Origin: Paenibacillus xylanexedens
GTDB lineage: Bacteria > Bacillota > Bacilli > Paenibacillales > Paenibacillaceae
Assembly (NCBI RefSeq): GCF_017874615.1
Contig: NZ_JAGIKV010000003.1
Location: 310,001-374,000, forward strand
Reading direction: 5' to 3'
DNA length: 64,000 nucleotides
Part shown: one piece after another, positions 36,801 to 45,426 of the stretch
Numbering within the stretch: position 1 is the stretch's first letter
How the letters are laid out: every line of letters begins with the position of its first letter
The notes under the pieces: model-generated
Database searches by the model: none
Told to the model about the DNA's origin: nothing
The model's input: only the letters and a program-made list of their open reading frames with translations
Translations under genes and position numbers: made by a program

Positions 36801-38317
36801 CGGAGAAGCTGGCGTATTCTGTCCTGACCAAACCAGCAGCCCCTGTCAAAGTGGAGTATCATTCGGCGAAGGATCAAATTCGTCTTTTATTAGAACAGAG
36901 CCGGGTCGAAGGTGCCGAGCAGTTTATCATTGAGCGTGACGGTGTAGAGATTGCTCATGTGCCTGCAGAAGAACTATTCTATGACGACAAGGAACTCGAA
37001 CCGGGCGTGAACTATATCTATACAGTGAAGGCCATGAATGCCTCCGGCAGTAGTGATGGTGGTTATTACCTTCATGCAATGACTTTGCCTGGTAGTGCTG
37101 CTTCAACTCCTGTAGTAGAGGGGCGTTCCATGTATGGTGCAGACATTGTATGGGAACTGATTCCTGGTGCTGGGGGTTATCGAGTTTATCGAAACGAAGA
37201 GCTTGTGGGAACAACAACGGAGACATCCATACATGTGTCTGAATTAAACAGTGCCGAGCGTTATACTGACTTTGCGATCATTCCATTTAATGAGGCAGGT
37301 GAGGGTGAGGCGCTCCAGGTTCCGGAATTCGAGACGTTGCCTTCCGAGGATCTGACAGTTGCAGCCGTAGCGCAAGGCACAAGTGCGATTAAGCTAACTT
37401 GGGAACTGGATTCAATAAATGAGGTGATTGTGATCACCCATAAAGATCGTGAGATTTACCGTGGCACGCAGCGCAGTCATGTATGGACAGGACTGAATGC
37501 CGAGCAGCATTATGAGGTGGAAGTATGGACGGAGAATTCAGCAGGTGAAAAAAGTGAAAGAAAACGGGCAGCAGCCATGACTTTTCCGTATCCACCATCC
37601 GCCTGGAGCGGTGGCGGTGCAACCCCGAGTCCGAACGGTACATCGGAACAAGCCGATGAGGTGAGTTCACAACCAGAAACGTCTGAGCAGCCTGATGTAC
37701 CTGCGAAAAAAAATATCAAATTTATTGATATCAGCCAAACATTCAATAAAGATCAGATCACCTGGCTGGCGGAACAAAATATCATTCAAGGTGTAAGTGA
37801 AACTCGCTTCGAGCCACGCCGTCCGATCACCCGTGCGGAGTTCACTGCATTAATCGTGCGTCTGATGGGTGTGGACACAACGGTTAATGAACAGCATGGA
37901 TTTCAGGATGTGAACGATGAGGATTGGTTTGCTCCTGAGATTAAGGCAGCCGTTCACCATGAGATGGTTCAAGGTATGGGGAATAGGAAATTCGCTCCAC
38001 ATGCGCTGGTGACACGGGAACAGGCATCCAAGATTATAGCTAATGTTATCCGTAAAATCAGACCGGAACCGCTGACTTCCCCAAGAGCGTTTACCGACCA
38101 GACTGATGTATCCGATTGGGCCAAAGAAGAAGTACAGGAACTTGCAGGTTTGTACATGATTACAGGATATGAAGACGGCAGCTTCCGTCCCATGCAGCAC
38201 TTAAGCAGATCCGAAGCTGCAGCGCTCATCTTCCGCTTAAATAAGCTGATTCAAGTTATGAATGAGAAGCGTACAGATCAAGTGGAGAAAGCGTCAGCGT
38301 TCGATCGTCATATCTAG
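30815..38317 (+). CDS. Giant cell-surface protein with FN3 arrays and SLH anchor
   Basis: The 2500-residue protein starts at TTG behind AAAGGAGAG and has an N-terminal signal sequence. A beta-rich domain of unknown family (about 45-275) is followed by an Ig/cadherin-like domain (280-380), two FN3-like domains (382-548), and five OmpL47/Ig-like repeats (about 555-995: pattern DKTGPxxPxxxLxxxxWTxxxVxxTxxEGxD ... WxxYxxPxxxxxEGxTxxYARSxDxxGN). Then come fifteen FN3 units (about 995-2258), a Pro/Ser/Glu linker, and three SLH domains (about 2302-2352, 2362-2415, 2425-2478: RFEPRRPITRAEFTALIVRLMG and similar). No catalytic domain is recognised. It is probably a wall-anchored adhesin or spacer protein. 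Confidence 0.85.
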   Translation: MKKSGKRVKKQAEQLTKVVLAFALLSPQALLLEWGAATVMAETVETIGIVSDTSSMKAVQSSKVKVEMNSDGKYRIVLLPNTNVFYGGDTGNVSTIIDHNGSPVNFKTLPLNYYRINNNVIEMSRQKDNVEYILRVSIVNATSQGGYMKVELEAINRSGSALNLGGTFYWDTMVNGNDASPFEVIENGWRNYSGGVQVTAFYANTYNVVNADRIYMGQYSGPDNAQLTGGSSPSSFTPGQTVTASDTAAQFWWNAKATANQASRKFSTIVGIGPQNVPPSFTLTAPSSGQTYYKGEQLQISGTTRDTDVGDLLTVKWSIDGGSENILTQMTATGSNQSFNTNYTLPDTLPDGTHTLQVWVMDDKGGVSSAGTVNFTVRSFVVPGTPTYTLINSNNLTVNWEKKANDASVTYELKNMTTNQIVDTGTSNSRQVTGLTPNTSYSFAVRAKNSSGSYTGYSSPSTKYTLANPPAAAAVTQSGNSVTASWNNNSNPAGTQYKTEIRSPGGQVLAAGTTTSTRTAFALTGLADGKYEVFVAALNGEGIQTPYISAGEMIKDTTGPTAPAVTVTPSSWTKEDVLITVEEGKDALSGTQKTEVKVGPAGEWREYSAPFTVSSEGNTTVMARSIDAFGNTGQETAVTARVDRTAPTPPVISLNPPDWTKAAVIVTLTEGTDEASGIGLTQYKLGSEGEWIDYKAPLTLSEEGITEIYARSVDRAANVSASTSATARIDKTGPEQPTIALSEEDWTNEDVTFAINSGEDAGSGLAKSQYRLNKEGPWIDYTGEVTVTDEGETIVYARSIDRVGNISTSAQATVRIDKTAPTEPVIRLSPSGWSKEHVKFTIAGSVDEQAISYEYSMNDAPYMTGSSGTVSTNGATTIRARARDTVGNVSKEVSRIAYVDQMAPTITFAPNGHAWTDMDISTTIQYADAHSGIQELERFYQVTNSADSPEHWLEARSDQHKISIESEGIWYIHAKTMDRAGNTYETTSSPYHIQRRPEQPSHVRMTQIAETSAELTVDLPTGERYTDGYQYEITNKTTGQSWTLDYPNHSIIDHALSGGQVYEYEVRVRNHTGVSDAVSAQVLTTPAAPGTLHVRKVDSQPNLAEIQFDSVRGADAYRIIATTSDGATVFDQTVSDPGSLPYVSNLVPGTIHNISVTAMNESGAGGSSRTGFLTLPAMHGEFMAVQIQEHDISLKWETVTSATYYGLSRDGTAIYEGEQMEYLDSGLDSGTEYSYTLIAGNETGTGPLAGLPLLKTLPGQVSGLQVSDASTASLRLNWEEVRGADRYELWLNGEKSGTIPAGTQEWVFAGLSSGTSYQLDVQAVNGSGQGMRSSVSGTTLPESPSGLHVVQVTEQGAILSWEPVAGATKYRVVIDGQSHEISDTQLAVYHLSNSREYTYEVQAGNAAGYGASTSSTILTLPSRPEGLNVTSTGETSMGLAWQAVDTANLYIVKINGTEVGRTSELAYTVEGLLPGTEYALEVQATNTSGSGETAQLIRLSKPVSPAEVLVDSGVHYAKVSWSLVEGAAEYVIEQHGKEIYRGMENEATITGLQDGTRHRYQLWAVNRQGTRSEATDVSLLTLPEKPVKVAVYDVAKNSLGLDFSNTGVQGADHYVIERDGREITQMDSSETQFVDKDLSPGTKYTYVIRAVNASGTSGPLNFSVMTQTLPLIAESITVKAGTHAVDLAWDVVQGAAAYEIRNRVTGDVQSVSEPSVHLNSMLDGTAYEFEIVAINEDGHRSESIQIQVLTKPISPQTAGITHITDKTAVLDLTGSSTRGAEQFIIMRDGVEVAKVPADQASFEDDGLTPGEHYTYTIKTSNATGESDSGFEVHLRTLPATIHEPLHASKIGEKEGLISWPKVQGAEGYIIRIGDQMFTTIEEGDITEVRLTHLESATRYDQVQIIPYNTAGSGSPMTVIPFYTLPHVDSLEMKIYPETDHAKLEWDFPYGNETFVVLLEGTEVYRGTQKEFIVDQLDAGKQYSIEIYTENDQGDASEKLAYSVLTKPAAPVKVEYHSAKDQIRLLLEQSRVEGAEQFIIERDGVEIAHVPAEELFYDDKELEPGVNYIYTVKAMNASGSSDGGYYLHAMTLPGSAASTPVVEGRSMYGADIVWELIPGAGGYRVYRNEELVGTTTETSIHVSELNSAERYTDFAIIPFNEAGEGEALQVPEFETLPSEDLTVAAVAQGTSAIKLTWELDSINEVIVITHKDREIYRGTQRSHVWTGLNAEQHYEVEVWTENSAGEKSERKRAAAMTFPYPPSAWSGGGATPSPNGTSEQADEVSSQPETSEQPDVPAKKNIKFIDISQTFNKDQITWLAEQNIIQGVSETRFEPRRPITRAEFTALIVRLMGVDTTVNEQHGFQDVNDEDWFAPEIKAAVHHEMVQGMGNRKFAPHALVTREQASKIIANVIRKIRPEPLTSPRAFTDQTDVSDWAKEEVQELAGLYMITGYEDGSFRPMQHLSRSEAAALIFRLNKLIQVMNEKRTDQVEKASAFDRHI

Positions 38318-38444
38318 ATTGTATTGATTCTTACACATGATACTGCAATCATCGGCAGTAACGACATTACCGCTTGATTGGTTTTTAATGCTATAATGGT
38401 TGCCAATATGATAAAAAAAGGGTAATGAACAATGGTGATGAATA

Positions 38445-39155
38445 ATGAATAATAAATTTATCCGGATATATGAAGATATTGCAGATCGTATTCGGACCGG
38501 AGAGATTGAGGCAGGGACGCTGCTTCAATCGGAACTGGATCTATCGGAAAGTTATCAAACGTCTCGAGAGACTATCCGCAAAGCATTGAAAATGTTGTAC
38601 GAAGAAGGTTATATTCAGAAGATTCAAGGCAAGGGCTCGATTGTACTGGATATACGAAAGATCGATTTTCCCATCTCAGGTCTGGTTAGCTTCAAGGAAT
38701 TGGCCAAAAAAATGGGACATCGCGCTCAAACGTATGTGAAGGTTTTTGAGGAGCAGCAGGTCGATCAGGCGCTGCACAAGAAAATTAACTTTGGTCTGAA
38801 TGAACAGGTCTGGGAGATCAGACGTGTGCGCAAAGTGGATGGAGAGCATGTCATACTGGACAAAGATTACATTAGCCAGCGGCTTGTTCCTGGGCTCAGC
38901 AAAGAAATCTGTAATGATTCCATCTATCAGTACATTGAGCAAGAGCTGGGGCTTTCCATTTCGTTTGCCAAAAAAGAGATTTTGGTGGAAGAACCCACCT
39001 CTGAGGACAGGGAACTGCTTGACCTTGAAGGGTTCCATAATGTGGTTGTGGTGAGGAGCCAGGTGTACCTGGAGGATGCTAGTCAATTTCAGTATACGGA
39101 GTCGAGGCACCGACCGGACAAGTTCAGATTTGTGGATTTTGCACGTCGCAGATAA
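38445..39155 (+). CDS. treR: GntR/UTRA repressor, trehalose operon type
   Basis: The 236-residue protein has a GntR winged helix (NKFIRIYEDIADRIRTGEIEAGTLLQSELDLSESYQTSRETIRKALKML) and a UTRA effector domain (about 90-230). The block SISFAKKEILVEEPTSEDRELLDLEGFHNVVVVRSQVYLEDA, split here in description only by its core EPTSEDRELLDLEG, and the ending FQYTESRHRPDKFRFVDFARRR match TreR. TreR represses trehalose PTS and phosphotrehalase genes and is relieved by trehalose-6-phosphate. No treA or treP gene is adjacent, so it acts at a distance or has been reassigned. GGTGA precedes the ATG. Confidence 0.88.
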   Translation: MNNKFIRIYEDIADRIRTGEIEAGTLLQSELDLSESYQTSRETIRKALKMLYEEGYIQKIQGKGSIVLDIRKIDFPISGLVSFKELAKKMGHRAQTYVKVFEEQQVDQALHKKINFGLNEQVWEIRRVRKVDGEHVILDKDYISQRLVPGLSKEICNDSIYQYIEQELGLSISFAKKEILVEEPTSEDRELLDLEGFHNVVVVRSQVYLEDASQFQYTESRHRPDKFRFVDFARRR

Positions 39156-39172
39156 GTTAATCAAGATCGATT

Positions 39173-39218
39173 AGAGAGTACCTTTCACTGCTTTATTGAG
39201 TGGATAGGTGCTCTCTTT
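39173..39218 (+). terminator. Terminator after treR
   Basis: AGAGAGTACCT pairs with AGGTGCTCTCT (one G-T pair); an inner CACT/AGTG step extends it. The T tail is short. Confidence 0.65.
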
Positions 39219-39328
39219 GGTTATGGGGGAATCCGAAGATCGTCCATCAAGAACCGCTTAATGTCAATGTTCTTACTGCATGTCGGAGCGTATGATCACA
39301 ATATATACGAGGCCGAGGAGTGAGGGAA

Positions 39329-42300
39329 TTGAATCACGTGACAGCGAAATCAAATGTTCGCATATGGGAAGAAAACAGAGATATTCCAACTTATGGTACA
39401 GGTAAACCGGACAAAAATCCGATGTTTCTTGAAAAGCGAATCTATCAGGGAAGTTCGGGTAAGGTGTACCCGCATCCTGTGATCGACAGCATCGAAGATG
39501 AAGCCCAAATGAAGTCGTATCGATTAGTTATTCTCGAAAATGAATATGTACGTATCGAGATGATGCCCGAACTGGGTGGACGGATCTATCGTGCGCTGGA
39601 TCGGAGCAACAACTACGATTTTGTATATTATAACCGGGTGATTAAACCTGCGCTCGTGGGTCTGGCAGGGCCATGGATTTCCGGAGGAATTGAATTCAAC
39701 TGGCCCCAGCATCATCGGCCGAACACGTTTGGTCCAGTCGATTATACATTTGGCAGTAATGAAGATGGAAGCGCTACCGTGTGGGTGGGTGAGATTGACC
39801 GTATGTATGGTACCAAAATGACAGCTGGCTTCACATTACATCCCGGCAAAGCCTATCTTGAAATCCATGCCGAGGTATACAATCGCACCAGCGCACCCCA
39901 AACTTTTCTATGGTGGGCCAACCCGGCTGTAGCTGTCAACGATCATACGCAATCCGTGTTTCCACCTGATGTAACGGCTGTGCTGGACCATGGAAAACGG
40001 GACGTATCCCGCTTCCCCATCGCAACCGGCACCTATTATAAGATGGACTATTCCGAAGGTGTGGATATCTCCCGATACAAAAACATACCGGTTCCAACAT
40101 CCTATATGGCGTATAAGTCGGATTATAATTTTGTAGGGGGTTATGACCATGGGATTCAGGCAGGTTTGTTGCATGTAGCCAATCATCATATTTCTCCGGG
40201 CAAGAAGCAATGGACCTGGGGGAACGGGGAATTCGGGCAAGCCTGGGATCGTCAGTTAACGGACGAGGATGGACCTTATATTGAATTAATGACCGGGATC
40301 TATACCGATAATCAGCCTGATTTTACATGGTTACAGCCCTATGAAGCGAAATCATTCTCGCAGTATTTTATGCCGTATAAAGGAATTGGTATGGTCAAAA
40401 ATGCAACGATTGATGCAGCGGTTAATCTAGAAATGGACGAAAGGACCGGAATGGTAACCGTAATGGTATATGCGACGTCGGTTTTTGAACAAGTGACCGT
40501 TGAAGTGATAGGATCAACCACGGTATATCTCCATGAGAGATGTAATATCTCACCTACGGAACTATATAAATCTTCATTCCCGTGGAGCGGACAAGATGAA
40601 TGGCATCAGTTGAGGTTAAGTGTTCGAACTGTGGAAGGAAAAGTACTTGTAGCCTATCAGCCTGAAAGGTCTGAGATACAGGAAGTGCCCGATCCGGCCA
40701 CACCACTTCCGCTACCATCCGAGATTCGTACGAATGAACAACTATATCTGGCTGGTCTTCATTTGGAGCAATATCGGCATGCCACGTATGAACCGGAACC
40801 TTATTATCTGGAAGGTTTGAAGCGTGATGCAACGGATATTCGTCTAAACATTGCGTATGGCACATTGCTGCTGCGTAGAGGGTTGTTTGAAGATGCAGAG
40901 AAGCATTTCAGACAGGCTGTACAATCGCTGACATGGAAAAATACGAATCCATATGATAGTGAAGCTTTTTACCAACTCGGTCTGAGTTTGAAATTACAGG
41001 GGAAACAGGAAGAAGCCTACGCAGCACTGTATAAAGCCGTATGGTCTGCACAGTATCAGGATACGGGTTATTACATGCTTGCTCAGATCGATACGGCGTT
41101 ACATCGAGACATCGAAGCGTTGGATCACATCGAACGTTCGCTGATTCGTAATGCCAGAAATTATAAGGCTCGGCATCTGAAGGTTGCTCTGCTGCGCAGA
41201 ATGGGTCAAGATAAACAGGCCATTCAATATGCTCGTGAGACATTGGCACTGGACCCGGTTGAATTTGGAGCCGCACATGAATTAGTCTTGATCTATAGCG
41301 TAGCGACTACACCTTCAGAGAGAGAACAAGCGGGGCAAACACGTGAGCATTTTCATCGTCTGATGCGAGGAGACGTTTATAATTATCTGAATCTAGCCGC
41401 AGATTACGCGGATTGTGGATTGTGGGAAGAAGCACTGACGGTACTCTCTTATGTTGAATCCGAAAATTCACGGACGTATCCTATGGTTGGTTATGCTCAG
41501 GCTTACTTGTATCGTCAGCTGGGGGATGTGGAGCAGGCCCGGGAATGTCAAAAGCAGGGGAAAGCTGCTCCAACGGATTATTGTTTTCCTAATACGTTAT
41601 TTGAATTCATGGTGCTTCAGGATGCATTGGCAGTGGATTCGAATGATGCGCGTGCTCACTATTACCTGGGAAATTGGTTATATGATCATAAACGCTACGA
41701 GGAAGCAATCACCCATTGGGAAACTTCACGCGAAGTGGATGCTGCATATTCGACTGTACATCGGAATCTGGGACTGGCTTATTATAACAAGCTGAATCGC
41801 CCTGATCTTGCATTGGTATCATTAGAGGAAGCTTTCCGGTTAGATTCACAGGATGCCCGAATCTTCTACGAGTTGGATCAATTGCACAAGAAGATAGGGT
41901 ATTCCTGCGAGCGTCGAATCAAATTGCTGGAACAACATATGGAGTTGGTTCACCACCGTGATGATCTGTATATAGAGTGGGTGACTTTATTGAATATGCA
42001 AGGTAGTCATCAAGAAGCATGGAATGCCCTTCAGACCCGGCGGTTTCATCCATGGGAGGGTGGAGAAGGCAAGGTAACAGGACAATATGTTACGGCACTG
42101 ACGGAACTGGCAAAGAAAAATCTGGAGAAACAACAACCTGAACTAGCAATGGAGCTGTTGCAGAAGGCATTAGTTTACCCGGAGAACTTAGGTGAAGGTA
42201 AATTGGAGGGAGCAGGAGACAATCCCGTTTACTTTTATCTTGGCTGTGCCTACCAGCAACTGAAGAATAATCAGGCGGCAGAGGAGAATTTCCACAGAGC

Positions 42301-42667
42301 ATCCATCGGTTTGAATGAACCGGCAAGCGCGATGTTTTATAATGACCAACCGCCTGAATCCATCTATTATCAGGGTCTGGCCTGGCAGAAACTTGGCAAT
42401 GTGAAGGAAGCCAACAGGCGGTTCAACAAATTAATTGATTATGCCGAAAGACATATGCATGATCACATCCGAATGGATTATTTTGCGGTATCTCTGCCCG
42501 ATTTTCTAGTATTCGACGACGATTTAGATCAGCGAAATGAAGAACATTGCCGATATATGCGGGCATTGGGTCTTCTGGGGCTGGGGCAGACAAGTGAAGC
42601 CAAACTTGAGTTGGAGCGGGTATTGGAGACAAACCCGAATCATCAAGGGGCAATCATCCATCGATAA
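39329..42667 (+). CDS. DUF5107-type mutarotase-fold protein with TPR repeats
   Basis: About 1112 residues. The TTG at 39329 lies eight bases after GAGGAG and is preferred to the in-frame GTG at 39320, which overlaps that site. Residues 20-340 resemble DUF5107 proteins, with a galactose-mutarotase-like beta-sandwich (LENEYVRIEMMPELGGRIYRALDRSNNYDFVYYN, of which ELGGRI is the typical core; WISGGIEFNWPQHHRP; FTLHPGKAYLEI). A linker (about 340-450) leads to a long tetratricopeptide region (about 455-1110: AEKHFRQAVQSL, AYAALYKAVWSAQYQDTGYYMLAQI, AHYYLGNWLYDHKRYEEAITHWE). No signal peptide, so cytoplasmic. A GH35 gene follows after 51 bases, suggesting shared glycan processing. The reaction is unknown. 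Confidence 0.8.
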   Translation: MNHVTAKSNVRIWEENRDIPTYGTGKPDKNPMFLEKRIYQGSSGKVYPHPVIDSIEDEAQMKSYRLVILENEYVRIEMMPELGGRIYRALDRSNNYDFVYYNRVIKPALVGLAGPWISGGIEFNWPQHHRPNTFGPVDYTFGSNEDGSATVWVGEIDRMYGTKMTAGFTLHPGKAYLEIHAEVYNRTSAPQTFLWWANPAVAVNDHTQSVFPPDVTAVLDHGKRDVSRFPIATGTYYKMDYSEGVDISRYKNIPVPTSYMAYKSDYNFVGGYDHGIQAGLLHVANHHISPGKKQWTWGNGEFGQAWDRQLTDEDGPYIELMTGIYTDNQPDFTWLQPYEAKSFSQYFMPYKGIGMVKNATIDAAVNLEMDERTGMVTVMVYATSVFEQVTVEVIGSTTVYLHERCNISPTELYKSSFPWSGQDEWHQLRLSVRTVEGKVLVAYQPERSEIQEVPDPATPLPLPSEIRTNEQLYLAGLHLEQYRHATYEPEPYYLEGLKRDATDIRLNIAYGTLLLRRGLFEDAEKHFRQAVQSLTWKNTNPYDSEAFYQLGLSLKLQGKQEEAYAALYKAVWSAQYQDTGYYMLAQIDTALHRDIEALDHIERSLIRNARNYKARHLKVALLRRMGQDKQAIQYARETLALDPVEFGAAHELVLIYSVATTPSEREQAGQTREHFHRLMRGDVYNYLNLAADYADCGLWEEALTVLSYVESENSRTYPMVGYAQAYLYRQLGDVEQARECQKQGKAAPTDYCFPNTLFEFMVLQDALAVDSNDARAHYYLGNWLYDHKRYEEAITHWETSREVDAAYSTVHRNLGLAYYNKLNRPDLALVSLEEAFRLDSQDARIFYELDQLHKKIGYSCERRIKLLEQHMELVHHRDDLYIEWVTLLNMQGSHQEAWNALQTRRFHPWEGGEGKVTGQYVTALTELAKKNLEKQQPELAMELLQKALVYPENLGEGKLEGAGDNPVYFYLGCAYQQLKNNQAAEENFHRASIGLNEPASAMFYNDQPPESIYYQGLAWQKLGNVKEANRRFNKLIDYAERHMHDHIRMDYFAVSLPDFLVFDDDLDQRNEEHCRYMRALGLLGLGQTSEAKLELERVLETNPNHQGAIIHR

Positions 42668-42718
42668 TTGATAATCGTTTCAACACATCCCATTTATATC
42701 GAAGGAGTTATATAATCC

Positions 42719-45058
42719 ATGAATGATACTATAGCAGGTAGCCAGATTCGTTTCATATTAGATGCGGAAGATAAAGAGATTCGTGCGGGTCGTATGACTG
42801 GCAGTGGCGGCAAAAGCCCACGAGGGGAATCGTATGATTTTACCAACTATTATATGACTCGTAATGCTAAACCCCATATTCCCGTGGTAGGTGAGTTTCA
42901 TTTCTCCAGATTCGCTTACTTGCAGTGGGAAGAAGAATTACTGAAGATGAAGGCAGGCGGGGTGAGCATTGTCGCTTCCTATGTTTTCTGGAATTTTCAC
43001 GAGGAGCAGGAAGGTGAATTTAATTGGTCTGGAAATCTGAATTTGCGGCACTTTGTGGATCTGTGTGGCAAACATGAGCTGCCTCTGATTGTACGGATTG
43101 GCCCATTCTGTCATGGGGAAGTTCGTAATGGTGGGATGCCCGATTGGTTATTCAGTTACCCATTCGAAGTCAGGTCGAACGATGAAGGGTATCTGTATTA
43201 CGCCAAGCGATTATATCGGGAGATTGCCCGTCAACTCAACGGCTGCTTTTATCAGGAGGGTGGCCCTGTTATCGGGGTACAGTTGGAAAATGAGTATATG
43301 CACGCTGGCGCACCCATGGATGCCTGGGGGTATACCCGTGAAAAATACATTACCTCCGGCCGGGACGGGCGAGAACATCTGAAGATGCTTCGCCATATTG
43401 CCGAAGAAGTCGGTATGAAGCCGATGTTCTATACTGCCACGGCCTGGGGCAATGCTGCCGTGCCTGAAGAAGGAACATTGCCGATGCTCGCGGGGTATGC
43501 GTACACACCATGGATTCCCAATCAGCCTCCAAGCCGGGAGTATTTATTCCGGGATCTGCATATGAATCCTGTGGAAGAAGTGGATTATGACAGTCTGGAG
43601 TACCCTGCTGCGTATTGCGAGCTTGCTGGAGGCATGCAGGTCAGTTATCACGCTCGTCCGGTTGTTGATGCGGACAGTGTTGAGGCGATGACCATTGTGA
43701 AACTTGCGAACGGCAGCAATCTGGTTGGGTATTATATGTATCACGGGGGGACCAATCCGATAGGCAAAAATTCATATCTGAACGAGCAGGCATTGCCGAA
43801 AATGACGTATGATTACCAATCGCCACTCGGGGAATTTGGGCGTGTTGGTGAATCGTATGACCGCATTCGTACCTTGTCCATGTTCCTGGAAGCATACGGT
43901 GAGTTACTTGCACCAATGGGCTGTGTTGTACCGGATGGTCAACATGCGATAACACCGGAGAACACGATGGATATGCGTTGGTCTGTTCGCCAACAAGATG
44001 GCTCGGGATTCCTGTTCATGAATAATTATCAGGATCATGTGGCGATGCCTGATCGTGATATACAATTGGAGCTGCATACCAGCAAAGGGACTGCTTTATA
44101 TCCAAGAGAAGGAACGATGCAGCTGAAAACCGGCATGGCAGCCATTCTGCCTTTCCATATGAATCTGAATGGAATGAAGATCATTAGTGCTACTGTTCAG
44201 CCACTGACCCGATTTATGGTAAATCAGGAGCTTACGGCTGTCTTTTATGCCCATGATGGCATGATGCCTGAGTATGTTATTGATGCATCATCTGTTACAA
44301 ATGTGGATATGCTCGAAGGCACTGTTTCAGAGCAGGGGAATGAAGTTGTGATACATCCGATTGCCGGCAAGGACCATCATCTGCGAATCACAACATCGGA
44401 CGGTATAATGATACGAATCATTACTTTGACCCGTGAAGAGGCATTACATGCCTACCGTTTCCGTGTGGGCGGAGAAGATAGGCTTGTAATTAGCAGCAGT
44501 CATCTGTATGTACAGAATGAGATGCTCCTATGTACATCCGTGGAGCAACCAGAGATGGAGGTATCCTTCTATCCGGCTCCAGAGCATGTTTCAGCTTCTA
44601 AATATGCTGTGTCATCCCAGTCGAAGCAAGGAATATTCGGAACGTATACATTGCAAGTTTCACCTTACGAGCCTGCTGTAGAGGTTGATTATCCGAAAGA
44701 GTATGCAGCAACACTGAGATTGGACACAGCGTGGCCGGAACAAGTAGATGACGTGTGGATTGAGATTGATTATGAAGGAGACGTTGCAGCAGCACATATT
44801 CATCATCAGATGTTAACAGATCATATTCACTATGGACACAGCTGGATGCTTGGTTTGAAGCAATCCCGTCATTTGTTGGCTGAACACGCGCTTCGTCTGT
44901 CTATAACCCCAATTCGAAAAGGGACGACTGAGAGTTATGTTAATCAGGCTTATGTGGAGCGGTTTGAGGGCGTGGAGATTGGAAAGTTTAATGAAATTCG
45001 GGTGAGATTACAGTATCGGGTTGGTTTGATATTGGCGGGAGTTAGAGAAGACACTTAG
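42719..45058 (+). CDS. GH35-family beta-galactosidase-like hydrolase, cytoplasmic
   Basis: The 779-residue protein matches GH35. The N-terminal barrel contains PVVGEFHFSRFAYLQWEEELLKMKAGG, YVFWNFHEEQEGEFNWSG, IVRIGPFCHGEVRNGGMPDWL, and GGPVIGVQLENEY with probable acid/base Glu192. The probable nucleophile is Glu301 in AAYCELAGGM, an unusual context compared with the common SEFYxGW. The C-terminal beta domains are poorly conserved. No signal peptide, so it should act on imported oligosaccharides. A GAAGGAG site precedes the ATG. It is in an operon with the DUF5107-TPR gene and ends at a strong terminator. Galactose specificity is presumed from the family only. Confidence 0.85.
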   Translation: MNDTIAGSQIRFILDAEDKEIRAGRMTGSGGKSPRGESYDFTNYYMTRNAKPHIPVVGEFHFSRFAYLQWEEELLKMKAGGVSIVASYVFWNFHEEQEGEFNWSGNLNLRHFVDLCGKHELPLIVRIGPFCHGEVRNGGMPDWLFSYPFEVRSNDEGYLYYAKRLYREIARQLNGCFYQEGGPVIGVQLENEYMHAGAPMDAWGYTREKYITSGRDGREHLKMLRHIAEEVGMKPMFYTATAWGNAAVPEEGTLPMLAGYAYTPWIPNQPPSREYLFRDLHMNPVEEVDYDSLEYPAAYCELAGGMQVSYHARPVVDADSVEAMTIVKLANGSNLVGYYMYHGGTNPIGKNSYLNEQALPKMTYDYQSPLGEFGRVGESYDRIRTLSMFLEAYGELLAPMGCVVPDGQHAITPENTMDMRWSVRQQDGSGFLFMNNYQDHVAMPDRDIQLELHTSKGTALYPREGTMQLKTGMAAILPFHMNLNGMKIISATVQPLTRFMVNQELTAVFYAHDGMMPEYVIDASSVTNVDMLEGTVSEQGNEVVIHPIAGKDHHLRITTSDGIMIRIITLTREEALHAYRFRVGGEDRLVISSSHLYVQNEMLLCTSVEQPEMEVSFYPAPEHVSASKYAVSSQSKQGIFGTYTLQVSPYEPAVEVDYPKEYAATLRLDTAWPEQVDDVWIEIDYEGDVAAAHIHHQMLTDHIHYGHSWMLGLKQSRHLLAEHALRLSITPIRKGTTESYVNQAYVERFEGVEIGKFNEIRVRLQYRVGLILAGVREDT

Positions 45059-45133
45059 TCTAAATCAGGAGTTAAACAAAATAACAGATAAACAAGACTT
45101 AAACAAGAGTTAACTTTCGTTAATAATACAGAG

Positions 45134-45176
45134 GGTTCTTTCTCCGAACGATTGTGAGGGGAAAGAGCCTTTTTTT
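45134..45176 (+). terminator. Terminator after the GH35 gene
   Basis: GGTTCTTTCTCC (45134-45145) pairs with GGGGAAAGAGCC (45158-45169) with two G-T pairs, then seven T. Confidence 0.85.
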
Positions 45177-45223
45177 GCTGTGTTATGAAAAAACAAATGA
45201 TTCCTAATCATGGTAAAAAGATC

Positions 45224-45322
45224 TTGACTGGTAAGCGTTTTCGATTTATTATAACTTCATAACCTTAACGATAAAGTTTATTTAAACTAAACAACGTAAC
45301 TATAATAAAGTTATTTGTTGTT
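45224..45322 (+). promoter_or_regulatory. Mannanase promoter with cre-like site and structured leader
   Basis: TTGACT (45224-45229) and TATTAT (45247-45252) are 17 bases apart, and the spacer carries TGGTAAGCGTTTTCG, a cre-like site with two mismatches. The AT-rich leader of about 170 bases holds AGTTTATTTAAACT (45275-45288) and a hairpin AACAAC/GTTGTT plus TAACT/AGTTA (45290-45322), which might stabilise the mRNA. Otherwise the gap is empty. Confidence 0.55.
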
Positions 45323-45426
45323 TATTTTATAACAAAAAAACTTCTATTACCAACGATTTTAGTTAACTTCTTGCCTAGAGCAGTGTTAATTGAAATAAAA
45401 AAACAAATACAGGAGGTTCCAAACAA

